Below, piece by piece: positions 22,256 to 35,178 of a stretch of 64,000 bases of DNA. A program made the translations under genes and the position numbers. The notes below the pieces were generated by a model. It did not search any database. It saw nothing but the letters and a program-made list of their open reading frames with translations, and was not told where the DNA came from. The DNA lies in assembly GCF_964355755.1 (NCBI RefSeq), contig NC_092671.1, forward strand, positions 131,001 to 195,000, given 5' to 3'. Numbering within the stretch: position 1 is the stretch's first letter; the number at the start of each line of letters is the position of its first letter. The DNA is from Antedon mediterranea (taxonomy: Eukaryota > Echinodermata > Crinoidea > Comatulida > Antedonidae).

Positions 22256-24635
22256 TTCTACATTAACGGTTGTTTCGACATTAGCTGCCGTTTTCTACAT
22301 TAACGGTTGTTTCGACATTAGCTGCCGTTTTCTACATTAACGGTTGTTTCGACATTAGCTGCCGTTTTCTACATTAACGGTTGTTTCTACATTAGCTGGT
22401 GTTGATTTTTATTTAATACATGAGCTGTTGGTGTTTCTACATAAGCTGGAGGTTTTACTACATAAGCGATCGATTGTTCTACATTAACGGTTGTTTCGAC
22501 ATTAGCTGCCGTTTTCTACATTAACGGTTGTTTCGACATTAGCTGCCGTTTTCTACATTAACGGTTGTTTCGACATTAGCTGCCGTTTTCTACATTAACG
22601 GTTGTTTCGACATTAGCTGCCGTTTTCTACATTAACGGTTGTTTCGACATTAGCTGCCGTTTTCTACATTAACGGTTGTTTCGACATTAGCTGCCGTTTT
22701 CTACATTAACGGTTGTTTCGACATTAGCTGCCGTTTTCTACATTAACGGTTGTTTCGACATTAGCTGCCGTTTTCTACATTAACGATTGTTTCGACATTA
22801 GCTGCCGTTTTTACATTAACGGTTGTTTCGACATTAGCTGCCGTTTTCTACATTAACGGTTGTTTCGACATTAGCTGCCGTTTTCTACATTAACGGTTGT
22901 TTCGACATTAGCTGCCGTTTTCTACATTAACGATTGTTTCGACATTAGCTGCCGTTTTCTACATTAACGGTTGTTTCGACATTAGCTGCCGTTTTCTACA
23001 TTAACGGTTGTTTCGACATTAGCTGCCGTTTTCTACATTAACGGTTGTTTCGACATTAGCTGCCGTTTTCTACATTAACGGTTGTTTCGACATTAGCTGC
23101 CGTTTTCTACATTAACGGTTGTTTCGACATTAGCTGCCGTTTTCTACATTAACGGTTGTTTCGACATTAGCTGCCGTTTTCTACATTAACGGTTGTTTCG
23201 ACATTAGCTGCCGTTTTCTACATTAACGGTTGTTTCGACATTAGCTGCCGTTTTCTACATTAACGGTTGTTTCGACATAAGCTGGCGTTTTCTACATTAA
23301 CGGTTGTTTCGACATTAGCTGCCGTTTTCTACATTAACGGTTGTTTCGACATTAGCTGCCGTTTTCTACATTAACGGTTGTTTCGACATTAGCTGCCGTT
23401 TTCTACATTAACGGTTGTTTCGACATTAGCTGCCGTTTTCTACATTAACGGTTGTTTCGACATTAGCTGGCGTTTTCTACATTAACGGTTGTTTCGACAT
23501 TAGCTGCCGTTTTCTACATTAACGGTTGTTTCGACATTAGCTGCCGTTTTCTACATTAACGGTTGTTTCGACATTAGCTGCCGTTTTCTACATTAACGGT
23601 TGTTTCGACATTAGCTGCCGTTTTCTACATTAACGGTTGTTTCGACATTAGCTGCCGTTTTCTACATTAACGGTTGTTTCGACATTAGCTGGCGTTTTCT
23701 ACATTAACGGTTGTTTCGACATTAGCTGCCGTTTTCTACATTAACGGTTGTTTCGACATTAGCTGCCGTTTTCTACATTAACGGTTGTTTCGACATTAGC
23801 TGCCGTTTTCTACATTAACGGTTGTTTCGACATTAGCTGGCGTTTTCTACATTAACGGTTGTTTCGACATTAGCTGGCGTTTTCTACATTAACGGTTGTT
23901 TCGACATTAGCTGCCGTTTTCTACATTAACGGTTGTTTCGACATAAGCTGGCGTTTTCTACATTAACGGTTGTTTCGACATTAGCTGCCGTTTTCTACAT
24001 TAACGGTTGTTTCGACATTAGCTGCCGTTTTCTACATTAACGGTTGTTTCGACATTAGCTGCCGTTTTCTACATTAACGGTTGTTTCTACATTAGCTGCC
24101 GTTTTCTACATTAACGGTTGTTTCGACATTAGCTGCCGTTTTCTACATTAACGGTTGTTTCGACATTAGCTGCCGTTTTCTACATTAACGGTTGTTTCGA
24201 CATTAGCTGCCGTTTTCTACATTAACGGTTGTTTCGACATTAGCTGCCGTTTTCTACATTAACGGTTGTTTCGACATTAGCTGCCGTTTTCTACATTAAC
24301 GGTTGTTTCGACATTAGCTGCCGTTTTCTACATTAACGGTTGTTTCGACATTAGCTGCCGTTTTCTACATTAACGGTTGTTTCGACATTAGCTGGCGTTT
24401 TCTACAATAACGGTTGTTTCGACATTAGCTGCCGTTTTCTACATTAACGGTTGTTTCGACATTAGCTGCCGTTTTCTACATTAACGGTTGTTTCGACATT
24501 AGCTGCCGTTTTCTACATTAACGGTTGTTTCGACATTAGCTGCCGTTTTCTACATTAACGGTTGTTTCGACATTAGCTGCCGTTTTCTACATTAACGGTT
24601 GTTTCGACATTAGCTGGCGTTTTCTACATTAAAGG
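22256..24635. repeat. 37-bp minisatellite, about 60 copies, derived from transposon end
   Basis: The unit is TTCTACATTAACGG followed by TTGTTTCGACATTAGCTGCCG and TT, with a strict 37-bp period. Most units read GCTGCCG; a minority keep GCTGGCG, the form found in single-copy state in copy B at 62917-62945. About four units (22256-22394) are followed by a second copy of the adjoining transposon sequence (about 22180-22260 recurs at 22395-22475), after which the main block runs uninterrupted. This shows unequal exchange that included flanking element sequence. Confidence 0.95.
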
Positions 24636-24643
24636 TTGTAACA

Positions 24644-27600
24644 GTTGTTAAAACAGAATGATCAAACTTAAATTCAAGATAATTTACAAAAAGAATGTAA
24701 TTCAATCTATTTGTGTAAACTATATTTTGATTGATTGACATATTACTTTATCCTGCTACTTGTTTTTGTCAACAATATCCATCTGATGGAATTGAATTTT
24801 CCTCATACATTTTTTTTAAGATACTCAAAAGACTTTTTTGGCCTTTATTTAATTTTACATGTTTATTTAGCGTACATTGCACATGCATATATTTACTTAC
24901 TATGAATAACGTAATATATTTCGGAGACTCAGGCCAAAGCCTCTTTTCTTGGTCTCCACATTTAACACAACTTGTCTAGATGCCAATTCTTATAAAGTAC
25001 TCTTTTTATTCTACGTATTATGTGAAACAATAAATGAACCGAAATGAATTACACAAAACTCAATTCATATGAGAATGTATCAACTAAACAGTTCGAATGT
25101 ATGCAATAAAAATAATTATGAGAGTTTGTGCATTTGGAATTTACGATGCCAGGTTTCAACGACACTATTAAAACGCACTTCTTGACTTCTTTACTATTCA
25201 TAATTATTGTAACCGATTTACCAATAATCTATAATGTATGTGTTTTACGTTGAGCATTGCAGTAATACTTTAGCTGGTGACTGGTATGAAAGTGTTGCTA
25301 TTGAAATAGATGAGGGAGTTTGATGAATTGGATGAAAGAGACAACGGAGACATAGTTTATTGTAACAAACGAAGTAATGAAAGGACCATACATCATGTAG
25401 GTATACTTTATTACAAAAAAAGAATTGTTGATGTATTACCTTTTTCACTTCATTACCTTGTTGTGTAAGTAATGAAGTACATTTTTAATGATTCCATCTA
25501 TCAACAATGTTTATTTAATTTATAATTGTTTCAATTATATATTACTATAGTAAAATAAATTGATGATTAAGATGACAATTCTAGTTCCTATGAAATATTA
25601 GTACAGTATTCATATCAAATTGATATACTGTATAACAAAAGGTCCTACAAACGTATTCTGGTGGTCTTCCAAGAACTTTTTTTCAGGTGCGAAATAATAC
25701 ACAAATCAATCATACATATAGGCATATAGTTATTCTACTTGGTAAACGAAACATTAATTTGCTTAAGTGTCAACCACGTAATAAAATGTACGTCCGCCTG
25801 AAATATCCACATTAAATAAGATGATTTTGGATTGAAAATATGAAATTAAATGTAGAGATGAGAGACATTTCATTAACAGGAATGCGAGCTGTCAAACTGT
25901 CTACACTCATAATGTATTATGTAAAATGAACACAATTATACAGTTTATTCGGTGTAATAAAGTAGGTTGATGGTATTATAATATACAAAAAAGTTAGTTT
26001 TAGTTGACATTTTCAGCTGGTTAGATATCAACCAGGTACCGTAAATAACCCATTATTCTTTAAATAATCGTTATTATTTTACATATTTAAGATAATCTAG
26101 AAGCGTCGATGACTTCATCCGATAGGAACCTGTTTTGCTGACTTCATAATATCAGGAAAGAATGACCGGATAATACACTCCTCAAAATGTTCGATTTCTT
26201 ATCACAATGTGCCTATAGTTTTAACATTGTTGATTGAATATAAAATCAGACTTATACAGTTTAGTATGCAAGGGTTAAAGAACTATGGACATGCTGACGT
26301 GTAGATGACGCCACCATTAGCTAATGATTAATCGGATAAGTAGAACAATTGGACAAAGTTAGCAATCACAGAAAATACTCAAATCAAACAAGACAAGTAT
26401 GTTTGCGTATAAACAGTGTACATAATGGAATTTTACAAGAAATAACGATACATGCGTTTCTTTGATAGGAACCTAATCCGGAAATATATTCCGAATCAAC
26501 TTTTTTTCCCCGTAAATTAAAGTTCGCCGAAATGTATTAGTATGTACTATAGAATTAACCTTAATTCCCCACAATGCACAATATAGAGGTGGCTATAAGC
26601 TTTGCATATGTTTACAAAATGTTGGCAATATTTCATAAAATTAAGTTATGTATTTAATTTACTGCCTGAACGTATCTCACCCTTGCGAACGTATGTTTCG
26701 GTCGATAGAAAATAGTCTATAAAATGTTGTTCCACCACCACACTGAGAGTACGACCCCATACAATGGTTACACAACAACATATCAAACAAAATATCCCAG
26801 TTCAAGTATGTTTATATCCTGTCGCAGATATTCATCGTAGTAATTTGAAATCATGTTCCTTGATCTTAGAGACCTGATCCATTTCATGAACACAAATGCA
26901 TCAATCATTCGACTCATATCTGTCTCAGACAGATGTTAAATCTGAAGATATACATGACAGTGTATGGAATGACACGTTATTTAGGTCGTTACACAATTAA
27001 CATTATTTAAACAAGTTATAATATTAAAGTTCAAGTTCAGTGGGTATACCGTCATTTTATGCACAAATTGTCTTGGGAGTTTTAATTTAAATTAATAATC
27101 CATATGAGATGCTTCATCATTTCAAAGTCTTAAAACATTCATTACCGTATTGTAAACGAGGTCAACATTCTGTAAACTATTTTTTAAACCATTAAAATAA
27201 GTTTTAGAAATATTGATGACAACACCATGAAAACTAGCATTATTACCATGAACTTTTGAGTAATGTTACTCCGGGTAAAGGATAACAATATAATGAGCGC
27301 TTCTTCCCTGTAACCAGCTAAATCGCCATAAGCTATAAGATCTATATTCATCAACTTTTCATTTTATCGTAATGAGTCTTGAAAACCCGAGCCATAAATA
27401 GTTCCGTTTGTTTGTGTCTCATCGCATAGTCTTCACATATATTCATTTTTACTCTCTGATTGTGGTAGTTTTAATCAAGTGAAGTACGTAAGTAAATCAG
27501 TGTATAAATTAGTATGTTATTCATTTTCAAAATTAAATCTGTTTAAAATGTGTATCACTTTCTTATCACCTAACACCATGATAGTCTCAACCACCTGGTT

Positions 27601-30509
27601 GGTGGTAGACAATACTGTACTAAATTACTCTTCCTTACACTTTGTTATTTATTCCAATGAAATTCCATTTGCGAATGAATGTTTTTTTTTTCATTGCACA
27701 TGTGATAAGCAGTGCATATCTAAATGATATTACACAGTAACAGAGGTCGTTAACGTTCAAATGGAGCTCCACTTTCTCAGCTTATATTATGTTTAAGCTT
27801 GTTTAATTGAAAGTGATTACATAACAAAAAAAAAGAAAAATATGGCAATATTTTCCAAAAACTCATTTCTAAAAAATCGGTCAGTGTTTTTAATACATTA
27901 CACCTTTTCTGTAACTCATAGGTTATTAGTTTACAATACGTCACACAAAACGCGTTAGACTTGACGACGGGCGCGTTTTAGTCACATTTAATGCAATTTG
28001 TTTAAGCCCAAGTATAGATATTAATGTCAGTATGTTTTACATAATTATTTGCACTTTACAACAGCATATTCTTAATTAACTTGCTTATTAATCCTAAGCT
28101 AGCTAGGTTTGAGTCCATATGTCTAGGCCTATGTATTTATTGGTTCGCCAGCTGCGGCAGCAGTGATCGTGAACATTTAACGTAATCATACTCCCCAACA
28201 TAATAAAAAGACCCAGTTGCAACCCAACGGGGAATAGTGTCTATTTACGCGAGATTGCACAATGTATATTTAAGATCTGGAGAAAGTACATACAAAACAT
28301 TTTGCCGTTTGAAAAATCCATGGTACGTAGGTGTCTTGAGTTTTTTAGGCAAAAGATTATTTTCACTGTTTCTACCTAACATCAAATAAACATAACTTAT
28401 ATAGGCCGAAATGAAAACCAAATGATTTTCTCTTTGATGATCATAAAAGTAATATATTCTATGTTTAGCTTATACAGATTCAAATCCTTATCCTTAATAC
28501 ATGTTTTCAATGTGAACATAAGTGCTGTTTTTCACAGGTATGTATTGTTGTTGACGTATCTTCTTTATTGTCATAATTTGAATTTGACATAATATAGCTT
28601 TCTAGAAGTTGAATTAACTTACTGTATTTAAGCTGCCTTGCTTCCAACTGACTGCTGAGAAACTTATATTTAAAAACAGTCGCAAAAAATCACCCGATTC
28701 TCGTAAAGTATCATTACTAGCTATAATTAAAACTCTATTTTAACCTAATATTGATAACAAGATAAATATTTGGCACACATGGCGTTTCATAGACCTACGT
28801 ATGATACTGGAAACATATTTTCCAGACAAAAATCGAATGTCGACTGCAGACGGACTAAAGGAAAGAAATATTTCTTGCTCGACTTTTTGACGTAGCAGTT
28901 TTAATTATTTTTTTTTTATTATTTTATTCAGTAACAGAGATGAAACCGCCACTAACAGGTTGAATTAGTTCTTCATGCAATGATCGCTTTATTTTTATTT
29001 ATATTATATTTAATAATTTAAGAAATAATGATTTATTATCACTTATTTTAGTTTAACAATAGTACCGTAAACTAGATGCTCTATTTAATTATAAAGTATG
29101 AGCCTATATGTATAGTATGCATAACTGTTTTGAGGATGTATATTATGATTGGATTCAGTTTTAATTCTGTAGTTGATTTAGCTTATCAATCAAAGAAGTA
29201 AATTCGCAATCAAACGATCAACCTATATTTCAAAACAAATTCCATGGGCCTACTATGTACAGAACAAAACTATAATCTTAAACTAAACTATAGTACTGTG
29301 CATATTCAGTAGGGGCGTTACATACCCTAACCCAAAACATTCGGCGTATAGCCGCCAAACAATTCTTCATCTATACACACCATTCGTTCAAACTATAATT
29401 ACAATAGAAGAGGAATTTGTGTTTCACATACGAATATATGCATATAACCAACCTTATATGACACAGGCACCACATGTGACACAAATAAGATGCTGTATTA
29501 CCAAATATTCTTATGACACTGGTCCAATTGTAGGCCTACCGTACTAGTGAAAATATAGCACATAATAATACAAATAAAAGAAGATTTAAGAAAAGATTTA
29601 ATTTTCAAATAATAATAACATTTACAGTATCTTCAAAACACTCTTTCTTAAATATGTCTCTGTACTGTGGATATTTCTTCTTTCTTCTGTTACATATTCC
29701 AATGGCCGTTGTATTGTTCAAATTCTACAATGAATTGAAGACATTAAAAAATAATATAAAAACGTCTACAGAATATATATTAAATCAAATAGTGTGTTTA
29801 AATTCTATTAAAACGTCTAATAATATTATTACCAAGCCACAGGTTTATTAATTTCCATTGTATTATTTATTGTACACTAGTGCATGGATATCAAATAATT
29901 GTATCATGTATTATGATTGGTTGAAACATTGTGACATCACTTTAAACGTATCCCTCTTTCTCATGATTTAGCTTAAAGAAACTGTACTGACTGCACCTAC
30001 CGGTTTCAAATACGATTTAAACGACTGTAAACTTTCTTTTCGCAGATAATTCTGTAAGGTCTCCGCCGTGTGCATACAAGCATTTGAGGGATTGAATGTT
30101 TCAGGTGTTTACCAGTAACAGTATAATCAAACAAAGAGGAATTATTCAACCAGGATGAAAAATTACCTGTCGATGAGTTAATAGATTCGTTTGAAGAATA
30201 CTTTCTCGTCTACCAAGCGTTTATGAAAAATAACGATTAACGTTGTACAAGCAAGCTTGTGCATACATTATTATTTAAATTGCTCTATGGGTGCATACAT
30301 TGGATGTGTCGGAAAATCAGATAACGGTTTATAATCATAGCCTAATGTGGGAAAGTTACCAGCTTGTCTTGTTTGCATACATCGCTACATACAACAAAAT
30401 GATTTAGATGATTTGACAGTCGGTTTGTAGACCAGAATACCGTGTTTCATGATTTTCTATTTATATGATCGTCTGCACCTTAACTTGGACTTTAAACAGG
30501 ATTTGAAAA
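24644..30509. other. Long AT-rich interval upstream of the first receptor exon
   Basis: No gene, RNA or transposon was recognised. Small frames (24731-24979, 25245-25448, 27479-27727, 29654-29851) have AT-biased composition and no family signature. The last part could contain a promoter or 5' untranslated exon of the gene starting at 30510, but no core promoter is obvious. Confidence 0.4.
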
Positions 30510-31188
30510 ATGAAAATGGAATGTAAAGTGATTTTTATTGTGTGCTCGTTAATGTTGTGCTCAGTCAAAGGAGATACTTACGTTAATACGAATATCTTTG
30601 CGATACTACCAGCAGAAAACAATGGCTCTACGTTGTCGATTGGAAATGCTAGACCAGCTGGTGATTTTGCTTTAGCAAGAGTAAATCAAGAATTCTTTTC
30701 TTACGGAATTAATATATCGATGGAATATAAGGAAACAAGTTGTGCTTTCGGGGAATCTACAGTGATCTTTACGGAAATACTCGAATATCGATGGGACCTA
30801 GGTGATTCCAGTTCTGCTGGGTACACTATTATATTGCCTATGTGTACCAAAGAAAATGAGCATGCAGCGGCTTTGTCTCAATTCTGGAATGTACCTGTCA
30901 TAATGGAAACAGAATACACAAACCCGACTGTAACGCATGCAATGAGTTGGTCTTCTAATATTTACAAAGGTGTTCACTCTATTCTGAAACATTTCAAGTA
31001 TCAACACATTTTTATGGTTATTCATAATGCCCAGGGTGCAACGGCAGAGCGACTTTTGTACTTGTTATGTGTCGATTATAAACCTACTTTTGATTGCCAT
31101 TTTAGCGTTATAGGAGAGGGTGAGGAAGGTACACTCGCTGATAAGTATCTGAAGCAAAGTTTAGAAGAAATCCAAAGGACGGCACGTG
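30510..31188 (+). CDS. ANF-receptor-like ligand-binding domain, first coding exon (partial gene)
   Basis: This probably encodes the start of a secreted or cell-surface receptor of the natriuretic-peptide-receptor / receptor-guanylate-cyclase family. Residues 1-21 form a signal peptide (hydrophobic VIFIVCSLMLCSV core). The rest matches the first lobe of a periplasmic-binding-protein-type ligand-binding fold: a FAILPAENNG strand, then PAGDFALARVNQEF, Cys78 and Cys112 (likely disulfide partners in this family), an LPMCTKENEHAAAL segment in place of the usual GPVC motif, and a FKYQHIFMVIHN strand. Possible N-glycosylation sites are Asn38 and Asn68. An in-frame TGA six bases upstream and A at -3 support this ATG. 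The exon ends at GTAAGT (31189) in phase 1; further reading only gives Phe/Leu before a stop. It covers about half of a typical ligand-binding domain. The transmembrane and kinase-like/cyclase exons are not seen. Confidence 0.75.
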
Positions 31189-31194
31189 GTAAGT
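31189..31194 (+). promoter_or_regulatory. Predicted 5' splice donor
   Basis: GTAAGT directly follows the last aligned coding base of the receptor exon. The same donor type and phase occur at 55216 in the second receptor-like exon. Confidence 0.7.
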
Positions 31195-31659
31195 TTGTTT
31201 TTTTTAAATTATTATAACAACAATTGTAATGTTAATCATAGTACATCAGTCATAAATAATTCCCGCAGATGTAGTTTACTTTCAGTGGGTGCGGGTTTTA
31301 AATGAGTATAGTAATCCAACAACAATTTTAAAATGACCAGAAATATATTTGTAATTGATGTACTATAGTTTTTTGTAGGGGGTGTTTTGTACTGTGTCAA
31401 TTTCGGAAGACACGTCTAAAAATTAGTCATTGTACAGCGTGTTAAATGCGAATCATACTCGTATGCTATGCGATAATAAACCATCCAACCAATATCAACA
31501 GAATTCATTCGAGAAAACTCTACACAGAAAAATTCTTATTTTAAGAAAAAAATAGTTTTGAAACAAGTAAAATTTGACTTGTCCGTACATATCATTATTG
31601 ATTGCCTTTGCTACCTTTTAGCCTAACTTTTTCATTAGGCCAATTTAAAACCTAATATT

Positions 31660-31770
31660 CAATTCAGTTCAATTCAATTTCTTTATTGCTTCAAATTCCA
31701 TCAAGGGCTAAAATCCGCTTAAACATTACATCATACAAACATATACGTATTTACATAAATATAGTATAGT
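31660..31770 (-). mobile_element. Short retrotransposon 3'-tail remnant
   Basis: An ATTCAATTCAGTTCAATTC repeat is followed by TTTCTTTATTGCTTCAAATTCC. On the minus strand this looks like the end of a non-LTR element: an A-rich terminus with pentanucleotide tail repeats, similar in layout to 3097-3140. Nothing coding remains. Confidence 0.4.
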
Positions 31771-32809
31771 TATTTAAAACTCATCGCTCAACGATTTTTA
31801 GAAAAACATTGCATTGTAATGTTACTGATTGTTTGGTATTTCCTTTAATCATTGTATGATTTCTGTAAACCACTAACACTAGTAGAAATGTTGTACATAC
31901 TTGACGATAACATGCCCTTTCATTCTTACAGTTTCTCCGATTGTCCGCCTATAGTCTCTATGCAAACAGGTTAGCCTACATTTAATTAATCTGTTCCATT
32001 ACCTATCCGATATGTAGTAGTTTATGTTAATTTAACCCACAAATCCGTGTTTGTTAATGGGAAGGCCGGGAAATAGGTCACTATGCCAAAACAATAAGGT
32101 GATTTGAATTTCAATTAATTTGCCTTTAGTGGGTTGAAATGACTCAAGTCAATTGTTAGTTTGTTTGCCATTTTGTCATTTTACGTTAGTTATTTGAAGA
32201 GCAAGAGAATGAGTGATCTCAAAGTGAGAAGAAGAAAATTACAAACATGAGTAAAAACGCTGGTCTGATTGTTAATAGGCATGTATCTGTTCTGGCTGTG
32301 TTGATGCTGGCGGCATTCAATTGATTGTGATAATAATGAAGCAGTGCATATCTTTCAGTTGTTGATTTTCAATTAAGGTTACTTGCCTTGCTAACCGTCC
32401 TAATTTTGTCGTCATTGCTTTTTTGTGAGAGAAATCAATTCGAATAAACTGTGAAATAGTTGTGTAGTAAAAAGAGCTATGGTATGGTTATACTGATCGC
32501 TGGGAACCCTTGGGTTGGGTTTTCTGATGCAATGAGCCTTCCAATTTCTTTATGTAGGTTTTGTACAGAATTCGTGTGTAATGGTGGCACCAGTCTTTTT
32601 TATCTTCCTCCTCAGATGTCATGATTTCACTGTCAAGTTCTATCTATTTATTAACTCCCGGTGGATTTTGATTTCTAAGGAACCTGTTATATGCTGTTGA
32701 TATCTTGTTGCGGTATGTATAGGGCCTGCATTTTAGTCTATTTCTAATGTCAAGTCCATTTAAAGCCCCATTACCTACGTTTGTAAAAATAATGCATATA
32801 TTACATTAA

Positions 32810-33080
32810 ACCAGGTCATTCCTTGTTTTAAATGTACGTTTTATGGTAACTTTTGATAACAGGAGAGAAACAATGCACTACCTAAGTAGCTCGCATCAAA
32901 TGTCCTCTCGTGGACTGTCTTTAGGCGTAGCCTAACAATAGGTTTAGTTTTGTAGGACTATAAGTATAGCTGGTAAACATCAGTATCGTACGAACACCAC
33001 CTTGATCAAAACCTACTACTTGTTCCTAGAATTAACGGTTTAATCGGTTTAGTTGATTCTGGCGCTATACAAATACCTAA

Positions 33081-33120
<40 letters not shown>

Positions 33121-33420
33121 GATATGCTTAGCCTGAGGTTGTCTAGTTTCTGTATTTCTGTTTTTGTCAGAATACGTTATTACAAATTGGGGAAACCCCT
33201 GTATTTCATCTGAAAAGTTACGATTCTTTTGGCCTTCACGATCGATCGTGGTGAATCACAGAAAAAAAACGAAAATTAACCCGAGCCCAATGCATGCTGG
33301 GATTTATAGAGGGCCGTTTAAATTAGAGTCGTCACATTGTTAATCGTTTAAAACAGTTTTGCCATAGGACCACATAGTATTTTTACATTAAATGTAGTTT
33401 TTCACCTTAAATTAGACATA
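32810..33420 (-). mobile_element. Inverted partial copy of the 18366-20267 element, with a nested tail
   Basis: About 32810-32995 and 33120-33420 match the reverse complement of 19100-19640. Shared landmarks are the GGTCATTCCTTGT block, the AAGTAGCTCG block, TCGATCGTG and the ACCACATAGTA-type block. The copies are clearly diverged. Between the two parts, 33000-33122 is an unrelated insertion ending in an ATT microsatellite. Confidence 0.7.
33000..33122 (+). mobile_element. SINE/L2-type 3' tail insertion
   Basis: The GGCGCTATACAAATACC motif followed by a long ATT run (33082-33120) is the classic 3' end of L2-mobilised elements and matches the tail style of the element at 14608. It interrupts the inverted repeat copy at 32810-33420, so it is younger than that copy. 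Confidence 0.6.
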
Positions 33421-33879
33421 AGTTGGTATTTTTTAAATGGTATTTAATTGTGTCCGCCATTCAATGGTTTCTGTCTTTTTATAATTGATCTATCATGAAC
33501 AAATTTTCTAAAAAGTATTGGTTTCGTTGTACGATTAAATAATAGACCTACCATACATACCTATTTTAAATATAGACCCTGTCTACATTTGTAGAATTTT
33601 ACCAAAATAATAAACAGTTACAAAATGTTATTATAGATTAAAATACATTAGAGTATACTCGTTATTGAAGTATCAATCTATATTAATGTAACTTACTACG
33701 ACATACAGGTTTTTCTAACATTGAATAAAACACATATAAATGTACGCAAATAAGACGTGAGTGCGTTTTATCAAGGTTACTTTTATGCTCACCCCTGAAA
33801 ATAACATATACATTGTAGATTCTTAAACTTCCAGTATTCCAAAAACAATTTGATAACCTGAACCATGAATAACATCCTT

Positions 33880-34720
33880 TAGTGACTATGACAATATAAT
33901 GTGTACGTGTGTATCCCAAGATCCTTTAGTGACTATGACAATATAATGTGTATCGTTTGTTGCCCCAACATCTCTTAATGACTATGACAATATAATGTGT
34001 ACGTTTGTCCCCCAACAACCTTTAGTGACTATAGCAAAATAATGTGTACGTTTGTCGCTCCAACATCTCTTAGTGACTATGACAATATAAAAATCCTTTA
34101 GTGACTTTGACAATATGTACGTTTGTCCCTCAACATCCTTTAGTGACTAGCATGACAATTATAAAGTGTGCGTTTGAACCACCCCCCCCCCCCCTCTCCA
34201 ACATCTCTTAGTGACTATGACAATATAATGTGTACGTTTGTCCCCCAACATCCTTTCAGTGACTATAGCAATATAATGTGTACGTTTGTCGCTCCAACAT
34301 CTCTTAGTGACTATGACAATATAAAAATCCTTTAGTGACTTTGACAATATGTACGTTTGTCCCCCAACATCCTTTAGTGACTATGACAATATAATGAGTA
34401 CGTTTGTCCCCACAACAACCTTCAGTGACTATGACAATATAGTATGTACTTTTGTCCCCACGTACATATTGTCATAGTCACTAAGGAATGTTGGGGGACC
34501 CAAGTACATATTGTCATAGTCACAAAGGATGATGGGGGACAAACGTACACATTATATTGTCATAGTCACTAAAGGATGTATGGGGGACACACGTACACAT
34601 TATATTGTCATAGTAACTAAAGGATGTATGGGGGACACACGTACACATTATGTTGTCATAGTAACTAAAGGATGTATGTGGGACACACGTACACATTATA
34701 TTGTCATAGTGATAAAGGAT
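33880..34720. repeat. ~47-bp minisatellite that switches orientation
   Basis: About 13 irregular units of the form CCTTTAGTGACTATGACAAT then ATAATGTGTACGTTTGTCCC run to about 34455. From about 34460 to 34720 about six units appear as the reverse complement. The two halves could pair into a long imperfect hairpin. Unit length varies (27-50 bp) through internal deletions. Open frames across it are by-products of the repeat. Confidence 0.9.
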
Positions 34721-35163
34721 GTAGGGGATGGGGAAGACCATGACAATATAATGTCTACGTTTGTAAGATATATTTTCTTGGATTGTATATCTTATCATCT
34801 AATTTAGTATGAAATAACTCATAGAATTTTTGTATTTTGATAGTATTATTATTATAACTGTAAATGTAGGTCATTTAAGCAGTAGAGAACGATCACGGCC
34901 TGTAATTAAATCATAACACATTTATATATATGCACGTGATATACGTACAACTTTATTCATCATTGGTAATACCATAGACGTCAAAACAGCAAATATACCG
35001 GAAACATTTAATATGGAAAGTAACTTTTCAACAATGATGGCAAATCATTTGTATTATTTTTATTCTAAGAATGTATTATTATGTGTTGCTTTCGGGCATT
35101 AAAATGTGCTATTATAACGATGTAGCACGTTTGTTATGCTTCGCAATACTGTTGAATTAATAC

Positions 35164-35178
35164 AAACCTTTAATACTT
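35164..35178. repeat. Left target-site duplication of Tx1/L1-like element
   Basis: AAACCTTTAATACTT is repeated exactly at 36849-36863 and brackets the insertion. Confidence 0.85.

Larger units (their letters stand above)
20509..24643. mobile_element. Foldback transposon copy A, carrying an amplified subterminal repeat
   Basis: The left end begins TGTTACAATCGTTAATGTAG and the right end is its inverse, finishing GGTTGTAACA at 24643. Interior blocks built from GAGGTGGTC, CTTACGAGAGG and GTGGTCGTTAAG motifs, and a later block with ACTACATAAGCTG motifs, match copy B (61765-62964) in the same order. Two differences stand out: a foreign segment of about 1.3 kb at 20752-22040, and replacement of the short right-end motif by a tandem array of about 60 units at 22256-24635. 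No clear target duplication is visible. No coding region was recognised. Confidence 0.8.

Noticed and set aside
20509-24643. CRISPR-like array at 22-24 kb
   Set aside because: Repeats are contiguous 37-bp units with no unique spacers, in a eukaryotic context, and derive from a transposon end.
34159-34807. Cys/His-rich frames of 62-92 codons
   Set aside because: Derived from the inverted minisatellite on both strands.
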